Shown here one piece after another: positions 1 through 5,346 of a stretch of DNA of 5,346 nucleotides. Made by a program: the position numbers and the translations under genes. The notes below the pieces were generated by a model that did no database searches, was not told the DNA's origin, and worked only from the letters and a program-made list of their open reading frames with translations. The DNA is from CBDDRG01 sp965232975 (GTDB lineage Bacteria; Pseudomonadota; Gammaproteobacteria; Pseudomonadales; Porticoccaceae): NCBI GenBank assembly GCA_965232975.1, contig CBDDRG010000107.1:1-5346 (forward strand), given 5' to 3'. Position 1 is the first letter of the stretch, and each line of letters opens with the position of its first letter.

Positions 1-651
1 GGCGCGCGCCCGCTCCGCCGCCCGGTACGGCGGATGACGCTGCTGCCGGCCGCGACCCGGCACTGGGTGCTGCCCAACCCGGTCGCCGGGGCGCCTGCTG
101 CGCGGGTGCGCGCGGAGCGCAATCGCGCTGTGGCGTTCGTGGGTCGCGTCACCGTCGAGAAGGGCTGCGTGGTGCTGGCGGAAGCGGCCGCCAAGGCCGG
201 CGTGCCCCTGCTGGTGATGGGGGATGGACCGGCACTCGGCGCGGTGCGGCAGGCCTGCCCCAACGCGGACATACGGCCTTGGGGTGACCGGGCAGCGGTC
301 GAGCAATGCTTTGCCGAGGCGCGCGTCTTGGCATTGCCATCCCTGTGGTACGAAACCGGCGGTCTGGTCGTACTGGAAGCGCTCGCGCGTGGCGTGCCGG
401 CCATCGTCACCACCATTAGCGGTGCCGCCGAGGTAGTCGGCGACGCCCATGGCATGCGGGTGCCGCCTGACGATGTTGAGGCACTTGCCGCGGCACTGCG
501 CGCGCTCGGCGATGACGCGCTGGTCCAGCGCATGAGTGAAAACGCCCATCGCGCCATGGGCAGCGGTCCGCAGCGTCCCACGGCGCACGCGGATGGTCTG
601 CTGGCCATCTATCAAGCCCTGGTGGCCGACGGCCGGGCGCACGCCGCATGA
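1..651 (+). CDS. Glycosyltransferase family 4, C-terminal part (5'-truncated by window edge)
   Basis: The frame is open from base 1, so the ATG at 34 is internal and the true start lies upstream; 216 residues are visible. What remains is the nucleotide-sugar-binding half of a GT-B enzyme that would transfer a sugar from an activated donor to a glycan acceptor at the cytoplasmic membrane face. Visible landmarks in order: the linker HWVLPNPV; the phosphate-contacting Arg (codon 145-147) and Lys (codon 160-162) in GRVTVEKG; a GDGP turn; and the canonical E-x7-E motif in WYETGGLVVLEALARG, with both Glu codons intact (352-354 and 376-378). The C-terminus ends in a normal helical tail. It overlaps the next gene by ATGA at 648-651, which implies one operon. 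Donor and acceptor sugars cannot be read from this half. Family assignment is firm; specificity is unknown. Confidence 0.9.
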   Translation, partial: GARPLRRPVRRMTLLPAATRHWVLPNPVAGAPAARVRAERNRAVAFVGRVTVEKGCVVLAEAAAKAGVPLLVMGDGPALGAVRQACPNADIRPWGDRAAVEQCFAEARVLALPSLWYETGGLVVLEALARGVPAIVTTISGAAEVVGDAHGMRVPPDDVEALAAALRALGDDALVQRMSENAHRAMGSGPQRPTAHADGLLAIYQALVADGRAHAA

Positions 652-1817
652 AGGTTGCCTACGCCTACGAGTTCGACGCCGCCGACCCCATGGTGCAGTC
701 GGGCAGGCCGGCGGCCATTCGCAATGCTCTGACTCGGCGCGGCGCAAACGTCTTGCCTGTGTTCCCCCTGAACCAGAATCTGAAATGGCTGTATGCACCC
801 AAAATGCTTTATTACCGGCGCATGGGCAAGATTTACCGATTCGACCGTGAGCCGCGCTTTCTGCACAGCATTGCGTGGCAGGCACACCGTCGACTCCGCT
901 CCCTGCAGCCGGATGTCGTGTTCACACCGGGCTCATTGCTGGCAGCGAAACTACGAACCGCCGCCCCCGTAGTATTCTGCGCGGACGCCACCTTTGCCAA
1001 CGTCCTTGACGTTTACGACTCTTTTTCCAACTGCGCACCGGAGTTCGTCTCTCAGGGACACGCACTCGAACGTAATGCACTCGCACACTGCGCCGCCGCT
1101 ATCTACCCTTCCGAATGGGCGGCACAAAGCGCCATCGAAGACTACGGCGCCGACCCCTCGCGGGTGCATGTGCTGCCATTCGGCGCCAACGTGGAGGCAC
1201 CCGACTCCGACACCGTGGAGGGCTGGATCGCCGCCCGCACCCTGTCGCCGCTGCGCCTGCTGTTTGTCGGGCGGGAATGGGAGCGCAAAGGCGCCGACAC
1301 CGTGCTGGCAGCCTGCTCGTGCCTGCATGCCGCCGGGTATGCAGTCAGCCTGGATCTCGTTGGCATCAACCAGCCACCGGTCGCGCTGCCGGACTGGGCA
1401 CACAACCATGGCCTGCTCGACAAGCGCAATTCGGAACAGCGCGCTCGTCTCCAAACGCTATATGCAAACTCCCACTTCTTTTTTGTGCCGTCCCAGGGGG
1501 AAAATTACGGCATGGCCTTCTGCGTGGCCGCCGCCCATGGCCTGCCCAGCCTGGCCACCGCCGTCGGCGGCATCCCCACCATCGTGCGCCACGGCAAGAC
1601 CGGCTACACGCTGCCGCCACAGGCGCCCGCCAGCGAGTGGGCTGCCCTGCTCGCCCAGGCGATAGATGACCCCGACGCCTATCGGGCCATGGCCCGCGCC
1701 AGCCGAGCCGACTACGACGCCCGCTTGAACTGGGATGCCTTCGGCGCGCGCGTGTACGACATTCTGCAATGCGTGATGAGCGGAACGAATTGCCACCACA
1801 CCGCAAAGATCGCGTAA
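648..1817 (+). CDS. Glycosyltransferase family 4 with altered E-x7-E motif
   Basis: This is a complete 389-residue GT-B glycosyltransferase, normal length for GT4. The start is the ATG in the ATGA overlap with the upstream gene. No clear Shine-Dalgarno precedes it, so translation is probably coupled. The N-terminal acceptor domain (about 1-175) includes YPSEWAA (153-159) and ends in the linker PFGAN (177-181). The C-terminal donor domain follows, with R209 and K214 in GREWERKG, the expected diphosphate contacts. The motif region PSQGENYGMAFCVAAAHG has E285 but Val at 293 (codon gtg, 1524-1526), where most GT4 members have the second Glu. The following GGIPTIV loop is standard. The protein is soluble or peripheral, with no membrane segment or signal peptide seen. 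It probably adds one sugar of the repeat unit made by this cluster. The Val change might alter donor binding or activity; the rest of the fold looks intact. Confidence 0.9.
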   Translation: MKVAYAYEFDAADPMVQSGRPAAIRNALTRRGANVLPVFPLNQNLKWLYAPKMLYYRRMGKIYRFDREPRFLHSIAWQAHRRLRSLQPDVVFTPGSLLAAKLRTAAPVVFCADATFANVLDVYDSFSNCAPEFVSQGHALERNALAHCAAAIYPSEWAAQSAIEDYGADPSRVHVLPFGANVEAPDSDTVEGWIAARTLSPLRLLFVGREWERKGADTVLAACSCLHAAGYAVSLDLVGINQPPVALPDWAHNHGLLDKRNSEQRARLQTLYANSHFFFVPSQGENYGMAFCVAAAHGLPSLATAVGGIPTIVRHGKTGYTLPPQAPASEWAALLAQAIDDPDAYRAMARASRADYDARLNWDAFGARVYDILQCVMSGTNCHHTAKIA

Positions 1818-2177
1818 CCAGCCGTACCGCCTGGAGCATCCTACGGTGATGCGTTAACACTTCGAAGTCACCCACCACTATTCAACGAAGGGTCGAATCG
1901 CTGCCTATGTCCCTGCTTGCTTTTGCAACAAAGAGCCTTCGCTATCCAGCAGTGCTGTCGCGTTCACCCCGACCACCACTACGGGAGAATCTGCCGACCG
2001 ATGGCGGCCGCACCCCACAGCGTTACTATGCCCGGCCACACGCCTTCTTACACGGATCAGCGACCGAAATCCAACTAGTGAAACCTGGCAATGAACACCG
2101 TCAACATACTGTGACCAGCCCCCGCTCTGACGGCGCTGTCCAGGAATGTAACAACAACCTCATCGCGGAACCTGACC
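1818..2177. other. 360-base gap without a convincing gene
   Basis: This gap separates the GC-rich second glycosyltransferase from the AT-richer third one. Composition is intermediate (about 32-39 G+C per 60 bases by hand count). A + strand frame is open from an ATG at 1907 to 2191 (94 codons). It runs into the next gene in another frame, is rich in Arg, Pro, His and Thr, and matches no family I recognise, so I do not call it. Two short overlapping inverted repeats lie just after the upstream stop: CCGTA 1822-1826 with TACGG 1842-1846, and GCATC 1836-1840 with GATGC 1848-1852. Neither is followed by a T run. A promoter for the downstream gene could sit here, but I see no convincing -35/-10 pair and no JUMPstart/ops element. 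Confidence 0.6.
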
Positions 2178-3311
2178 ATGACACGCCCTAAGGTGTTGGT
2201 AGTCGATACCCTCAGCGGCTCCAACGATTACGCGGTATCCCTGGCGACCGCTTTGGCGGAGAAAACCGACCTTACTTTTCTTACGGTCTGTGATTCCCGC
2301 CTTCCCGATACTTCTTCTTATCGATTACTTAAAACCATACCACCGCCTAGCGCCCAGCGGCTCCGACATACGCTACGCTTTTCCAAGTACCTTGCTGTCC
2401 TGACACGAGAATTATGGCGACACCGCAAGGGAATCGTGCATATTCAGTTTATCCGAAGCAAGATATTTGAACTCCCAATTTACACTGCCGCGAGGCTGAC
2501 ATTCCTTAACAAGCTCATCTTTTCTGCTCACAACGCCTTGCCCCATGAACAAAAGTTCTGGCACAAAATATTTTACCAACTGTGGTATCGCGTAGTAGAT
2601 GATATCCAAGTTCTAGGGAACTATGCGTCGCAGCAACTACTTGAAATGGGTCTTCCAAACAGAAAAATTCACTGGATACCTCATGGCAACTACACACTTT
2701 TCCTTTCGCAGCATCAGCCAGATCCGCGATCTCTAACTAGAGAAAAATACGGAGCCCAGGCCGACGATATTGTCTTTCTGATGTATGGACTAATAAGACA
2801 ATATAAAGGACTGGATCTACTCACCGAAGCGTTTTGCCAAATTCCGACAAGCAGCAAGGCATATCTTATCGTTGCCGGCGGCGGAAATAGCCATCTATTT
2901 GATTCCGCCATCGAGTGCCTAAAAAAAGGCAACAAGGACACAAGGGCGATGTTCCGCTTTGGCTTCGTAGAGGATGCTGAACTTTCAAACCTTGTTGCAG
3001 CCTGCGATGTTGTCGTCCTTCCCTATCGACGTGTGTACCAGAGTGGAGCCCTGCTACTATCGATGACCTACGGCAAGCCTATCATCGCGTCCAATCTAAG
3101 CGGATTTCGCGACTACGTGACCCATGACCGAGAGGCGTTGCTGATTGATCCCACAAACACTGCCGAGTTTTCACACGCCATAGAAGCACTGAGCAACGAT
3201 ACCCGTCGCCGCTTGGATCTGGGGGAGAAAGCCCGGTCTCGCGCAATACAAGCTTATGGCTGGCCAAAAATAGCCGACCAACTGGTGAAGCTCTATGCTG
3301 ACGAAAAATGA
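2178..3311 (+). CDS. Glycosyltransferase family 4, divergent low-GC member
   Basis: This is a complete 377-residue GT-B glycosyltransferase. The ATG at 2178 gives the expected N-terminal beta strand (PKVLVVDTLSG); only a weak purine stretch (GCGGAA, 2165-2170) precedes it. The acceptor domain holds an H118-N-x-x-P-H-E124 motif and ends at P168-H-G-N-Y172, a combination seen in one GT4 clade. The donor domain has R207 and K210 in GLIRQYKG, an AGGG turn, and P282-Y followed by Q288-S-G290, where classical GT4 enzymes carry E-x7-E. Neither classical Glu is present, and from memory of this clade the YxxxxQSG form is its normal variant. The gene is much AT-richer than its neighbours (some 60-base lines have only 22-28 G+C) and uses codons such as ata, aga and tta, which suggests separate ancestry. 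Its last 17 bases overlap the longest frame of the next gene. Sugar specificity is unknown. Confidence 0.9.
   Translation: MTRPKVLVVDTLSGSNDYAVSLATALAEKTDLTFLTVCDSRLPDTSSYRLLKTIPPPSAQRLRHTLRFSKYLAVLTRELWRHRKGIVHIQFIRSKIFELPIYTAARLTFLNKLIFSAHNALPHEQKFWHKIFYQLWYRVVDDIQVLGNYASQQLLEMGLPNRKIHWIPHGNYTLFLSQHQPDPRSLTREKYGAQADDIVFLMYGLIRQYKGLDLLTEAFCQIPTSSKAYLIVAGGGNSHLFDSAIECLKKGNKDTRAMFRFGFVEDAELSNLVAACDVVVLPYRRVYQSGALLLSMTYGKPIIASNLSGFRDYVTHDREALLIDPTNTAEFSHAIEALSNDTRRRLDLGEKARSRAIQAYGWPKIADQLVKLYADEK
3284..3288 (+). promoter_or_regulatory. Possible ribosome binding site for the longest sulfotransferase frame
   Basis: GGTGA, a match to the downstream half of the anti-Shine-Dalgarno complement, lies six bases before the ATG at 3295, inside the end of the third glycosyltransferase gene. 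It is the best start signal seen for this sulfotransferase. The inner candidates (ATG 3394, ATG 3595, GTG 3652) have nothing comparable just upstream. It is short and sits within coding sequence, so chance is possible. Confidence 0.35.
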
Positions 3312-4362
3312 TAACACCTCCTACACACACGGTCAGCTCGTCGGACAGAAGCGTCAAGGCGTATATCGTTTGCCCCTCAATCAACTCGCGCGCATGCGCC
3401 CCAGCTTGCGCGCCGACGCTACAATCGAACGCGTCACGCAGCGGCTGGAGGAATGCCTTGATTCTCTTCGGACACAAGCAGAATCAGGACAACCGGCATC
3501 ATCGGAAGGCAGTCACTCGCGCCGTTGCACGACTCACCCGCTTCAGCGCTACCAATCACGCCAGATCCCAGTCGTACACGCTATATGGCATGAAATGCCG
3601 GAGCACACCATAGTTACGAAGTTGCCCTCCTCCCCTTCCTGCGCCGCGCAAGTGCTGTTCTGGCGGCTGCCGTACCGGCTTCGGCAAAGCACCTTTCGCC
3701 AGCTCCGGCCGGCACTGGCAGCGCATTACGACCGCATGCTGCACGGGCAGGCGGGCAGCTATTCGCTGCTGCCGTTGCTCGAGCGAGGCTGCCTGTTCAT
3801 CCACATCCCGAAATGCGCCGGTGTGGCAGTGAACCACGCCCTGTTCGGCGGCTTGGGCGGCGGGCATCTGCCGGTAGCGCATTACCAGCTGGTGTTCGAC
3901 GCCGCGCAGTACCGGGGGCTTTTCAAGTTCACCGTGGTGCGCAACCCCTACGACCGGCTGCTGTCTGCATATCGCTTTCTGGCCAGGGGCGGACTCAACG
4001 CGCAAGATGCCGCCTGGGCTGCGCGCACTCTGCCGACCTACGACGGTTTTGCGGACTTCGTTGAGCGCTGGCTGACGCCCTCGCTCGCCGCGCGCGTGCT
4101 GCACTTCCGCCCGCAAATAAGCTTTCTGCGCATCCCCGGACGGACCCGCATCGAGGTGGATTTCCTGGCCCGTCAGGAACGCGTGGCCGACGACTTTGCC
4201 CGCCTGTGCGCTCGCTTGGGCATCGCCCCCCTGCCGCTGGAGCAGGAGAATCCGTCCGCGCCGCCAGCCACCGACTTCCACGCTGCCTATTCGCACCGCG
4301 CCCGGGAGATTGCGGCACGGGTCCATCGACCAGACCTGGAGCTCACCGGGTGCACATTCTGA
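3295..4362 (+). CDS. Sulfotransferase, Sulfotransfer_2 type (IPKCAG motif)
   Basis: This cytosolic, PAPS-dependent enzyme would transfer sulfate to a carbohydrate acceptor. The 5'-phosphosulfate loop is HIPKCAG (170-176, Lys 173). The 3'-phosphate motif is VVRNPYDRLLSAY, with R216 and S224. Further family landmarks are the VDFLARQER stretch (288-296), corresponding to the usual Df..R.E segment, and a C-terminal helix ending in HRPDLELTGCTF, so the catalytic domain is complete. The longest frame is 355 residues, but recognisable similarity begins only around residue 118 (VLFWRLPYR). Residues 1-100 are compositionally odd, and the GC content of bases 3312-3600 resembles the gap before the previous gene. 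A start at ATG 3595 (255 residues) or GTG 3652 would fit the usual family size of about 230-260. The start at 3295 is kept because of its possible ribosome binding site. It overlaps the next sulfotransferase by TGATG, implying co-expression. A sulfated surface glycan is the inferred product. Confidence 0.85.
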   Translation: MLTKNDNTSYTHGQLVGQKRQGVYRLPLNQLARMRPSLRADATIERVTQRLEECLDSLRTQAESGQPASSEGSHSRRCTTHPLQRYQSRQIPVVHAIWHEMPEHTIVTKLPSSPSCAAQVLFWRLPYRLRQSTFRQLRPALAAHYDRMLHGQAGSYSLLPLLERGCLFIHIPKCAGVAVNHALFGGLGGGHLPVAHYQLVFDAAQYRGLFKFTVVRNPYDRLLSAYRFLARGGLNAQDAAWAARTLPTYDGFADFVERWLTPSLAARVLHFRPQISFLRIPGRTRIEVDFLARQERVADDFARLCARLGIAPLPLEQENPSAPPATDFHAAYSHRAREIAARVHRPDLELTGCTF

Positions 4363-5249
4363 TGCGCGCCCGCATCCGGAGCACGCTGCGCGAGTGGCTT
4401 TTCGAACATCGCAAACCGGCCTTTTTGGGCGGGCGACGCACAGGGCCGCAGCAGCGGGTGGCCATGTTCCACATGACCCGCTGTGGCAGCACGGTACTCG
4501 GGCAGATGCTGGCGGCTCAGGGCCAAATCTTCTGGGCCGGGGAGGTTTTCGCGAATATGCCGAACCGTTACGCCAAGCTCATGCGCTCGCCCAACGCGGT
4601 CGGCCGAATCCTTGAGCGCAGTCTGTCAGAGCCGAACTCCTTGCGGTCGCTGGTCCGGCGTTCCGAGTACCCGCCGCGCTACCGCGTCTACGGCTTCGAG
4701 ACGGTATATCTGCGTGAGCAACACTTGCAACCCGGATGGATCGACCTCGATCTGCCGGACTATCTCGCACTACTGGATGAGCACGGTTTTGATCGCTTCA
4801 TCGTTCTGCACCGACACAATCACCTTCGCATGCTGGTGTCATTTGCGGTGGCTGAAGCCACTGGAACATGGCATGCGCGTGTTGCCGCCACCGGACCGGT
4901 ACCGGTCAAGCTGCCGGTAGCGGAAATGGAATGGAGCGGCTGGCGGGGCTCGTTGCTGGAGCGCCTTCGCGATCAGGACGCCCAATATGCGCGATTGCTT
5001 CGCCTTATTGAAGATCGACGCGTGCTACGCTTGACTTACCACGAGCACATCAGCGGCGATCCGACCATTGCCTATCGCGCAGTGTGCGATTTTCTCGGGC
5101 TGCCCGCGCCCCCCGTTGCAACTCGTTTGCGCAAGACTAACCCCTTTCCCTTGCACCAGAGCGTGCGCAACTGGGACGAGGTGGTCGGCGCCCTTTCGGG
5201 TACCGAGTACGCTTGGATGCTTACCCAGGAGCAACCGCCCGCCACATAG
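4362..5249 (+). CDS. Sulfotransferase, Stf0/Sulfotransfer_3-like, PAPS-dependent
   Basis: This 295-residue protein has the two PAPS-binding signatures of sulfotransferases but no visible close similarity to its upstream neighbour. The 5'-phosphosulfate loop is TRCGSTVLGQML (39-50). The 3'-phosphate motif is VLHRHNHLRMLVSF, with R151 and S160. Near the C-terminus, R-K258-T-N-P-F (257-262) followed by NWDEV and GTEYAWML matches the terminal PAPS-contacting loop and helix of the family. The ATG at 4362 overlaps the upstream stop (TGATG). An alternative GTG at 4350 is in frame, adds four residues and has GGAG at 4338-4341 eight bases upstream, so either could be used. The frame is open further upstream to 4206, but that part is a shadow of the preceding gene. 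It probably sulfates a second position or a second sugar of the same glycan. It is likely cytoplasmic, with no signal peptide. The acceptor is unknown; the exact Pfam subfamily is a judgement from motifs. Confidence 0.85.
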   Translation: MRARIRSTLREWLFEHRKPAFLGGRRTGPQQRVAMFHMTRCGSTVLGQMLAAQGQIFWAGEVFANMPNRYAKLMRSPNAVGRILERSLSEPNSLRSLVRRSEYPPRYRVYGFETVYLREQHLQPGWIDLDLPDYLALLDEHGFDRFIVLHRHNHLRMLVSFAVAEATGTWHARVAATGPVPVKLPVAEMEWSGWRGSLLERLRDQDAQYARLLRLIEDRRVLRLTYHEHISGDPTIAYRAVCDFLGLPAPPVATRLRKTNPFPLHQSVRNWDEVVGALSGTEYAWMLTQEQPPAT

Positions 5250-5263
5250 CACATAGCGGGCGG
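5235..5263 (+). terminator. GC-only 8-bp hairpin across the stop codon; possible terminator or attenuator
   Basis: CCGCCCGC (5235-5242) is the exact reverse complement of GCGGGCGG (5256-5263), leaving a 13-base loop that contains the TAG stop at 5247-5249. The stem is eight uninterrupted G-C pairs. No T run follows (the next bases are ACAAGTGCC), so it is not a classical intrinsic terminator. It could instead stabilise the 3' end or slow transcription. Its right arm can also pair with 5326-5334. Confidence 0.3.
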
Positions 5264-5334
5264 ACAAGTGCCTTGGTCCATTGGCCGGGGTAAGCCATGT
5301 CCCGATGCAAAGCGCCCGACTGATAGCCCGCTAT
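5253..5334. repeat. 9-bp inverted repeat, arms 5253-5261 and 5326-5334
   Basis: ATAGCGGGC (5253-5261) and GCCCGCTAT (5326-5334) are perfect reverse complements separated by 64 bases. The left arm starts three bases after the stop of the last sulfotransferase and overlaps the right arm of the GC-only hairpin. Pairing of the two arms would therefore exclude that hairpin. The function is unknown. Confidence 0.4.
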
Positions 5335-5336
5335 CA
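5321..5336. promoter_or_regulatory. 16-base palindrome, candidate operator or hairpin
   Basis: TGATAGC (5321-5327) and GCTATCA (5330-5336) are perfect inverted repeats around a two-base CC centre. This size and symmetry would suit a dimeric regulator, or a short RNA hairpin with a four-base loop. It is flanked by GATGC (5304-5308) and GCATC (5340-5344), a second, outer complementary pair. The window ends at 5346, so whether a promoter or gene follows cannot be seen. Confidence 0.3.
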
Positions 5337-5346
5337 ATAGCATCCC

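Noticed and set aside
1822..1852. Hairpins after the second glycosyltransferase as an intrinsic terminator
   Set aside because: The stems are only five pairs, overlap each other and are not followed by a T run.
1854..1884. TTAACA ... TATTCA as a sigma-70-like promoter
   Set aside because: The spacing is 19 bases and the second box matches only three of six consensus positions, too weak to annotate.
1907..2191. 94-codon + strand open frame in the gap before the third glycosyltransferase
   Set aside because: It has no recognisable motif, a biased Arg/Pro/His/Thr content, no clear ribosome binding site, and runs out of frame into a certain gene. It looks like chance openness.
3308..3613. 101-codon frame starting at an ATGA overlap with the third glycosyltransferase
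   Set aside because: The overlap is suggestive of a real start, but the product is Ser/Arg/Ala-rich with no recognisable feature and ends inside the sulfotransferase frame.
3556..4326. 256-codon minus-strand open frame
   Set aside because: It lies entirely antisense to the sulfotransferase, whose motifs are unmistakable. Long antisense frames are common in GC-rich coding DNA, and its translation shows no family.
4206..4361. Upstream extension of the second sulfotransferase frame to ATG 4206
   Set aside because: These 52 codons overlap the conserved end of the preceding sulfotransferase and encode Arg/Pro/Gly-rich shadow sequence. The starts at 4350 or 4362 fit the gene junction.
4894..4907. 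14-base perfect palindrome GACCGGTACCGGTC
   Set aside because: It lies inside the second sulfotransferase and arises from the repeated Pro-Val codons of GPVPVK. A regulatory role in mid-gene has no support.
5243..5256. Direct repeat CACATAG-CACATAG across the last stop codon
   Set aside because: Only two seven-base copies exist. This could be replication slippage or chance and gives no sign of function.

Overview
The window is part of a surface or extracellular polysaccharide biosynthesis cluster, all on the + strand. It holds three consecutive family-4 (GT-B fold) glycosyltransferase genes followed by two sulfotransferase genes from different families. Most of the coding DNA is GC-rich: hand counts of 60-base lines in the flanking genes run about 38-44 G+C per 60. 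Codons are GC3-heavy and several genes overlap or abut (ATGA, TGATG). This fits a high-GC proteobacterium, but nothing here fixes the genus. No transposase, tRNA, rRNA, CRISPR array or phage gene was seen.

Layout: (1) 1-651 is the C-terminal part of a GT4 enzyme cut off by the window start. (2) 648-1817 is a complete GT4 enzyme, translationally coupled to the first by an ATGA overlap; it has Val where the second Glu of the E-x7-E motif is expected. (3) 1818-2177 is a 360-base gap with no convincing gene. (4) 2178-3311 is a third, clearly AT-richer GT4 enzyme of a divergent type. (5) 3295-4362 is a Sulfotransfer_2-type sulfotransferase whose first ~100 codons are doubtful. (6) 4362-5249 is a second, unrelated-looking PAPS-type sulfotransferase joined to the first by a TGATG overlap. 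(7) 5235-5346 holds inverted repeats that could form competing hairpins at and after the last stop codon.

Reading of the pathway: the glycosyltransferases would add sugars stepwise to a growing lipid-linked oligosaccharide on the cytoplasmic side of the membrane. The two sulfotransferases would transfer sulfate from PAPS to hydroxyl or amino groups of that glycan or its carrier. The best overall interpretation is assembly of a sulfated exopolysaccharide, capsule or LPS glycan. Polymerase, flippase, priming transferase and PAPS-synthesis genes are not in the window, so the product cannot be named. The low-GC third glycosyltransferase and its non-coding-like flanks look like an insertion into an older GC-rich cluster.
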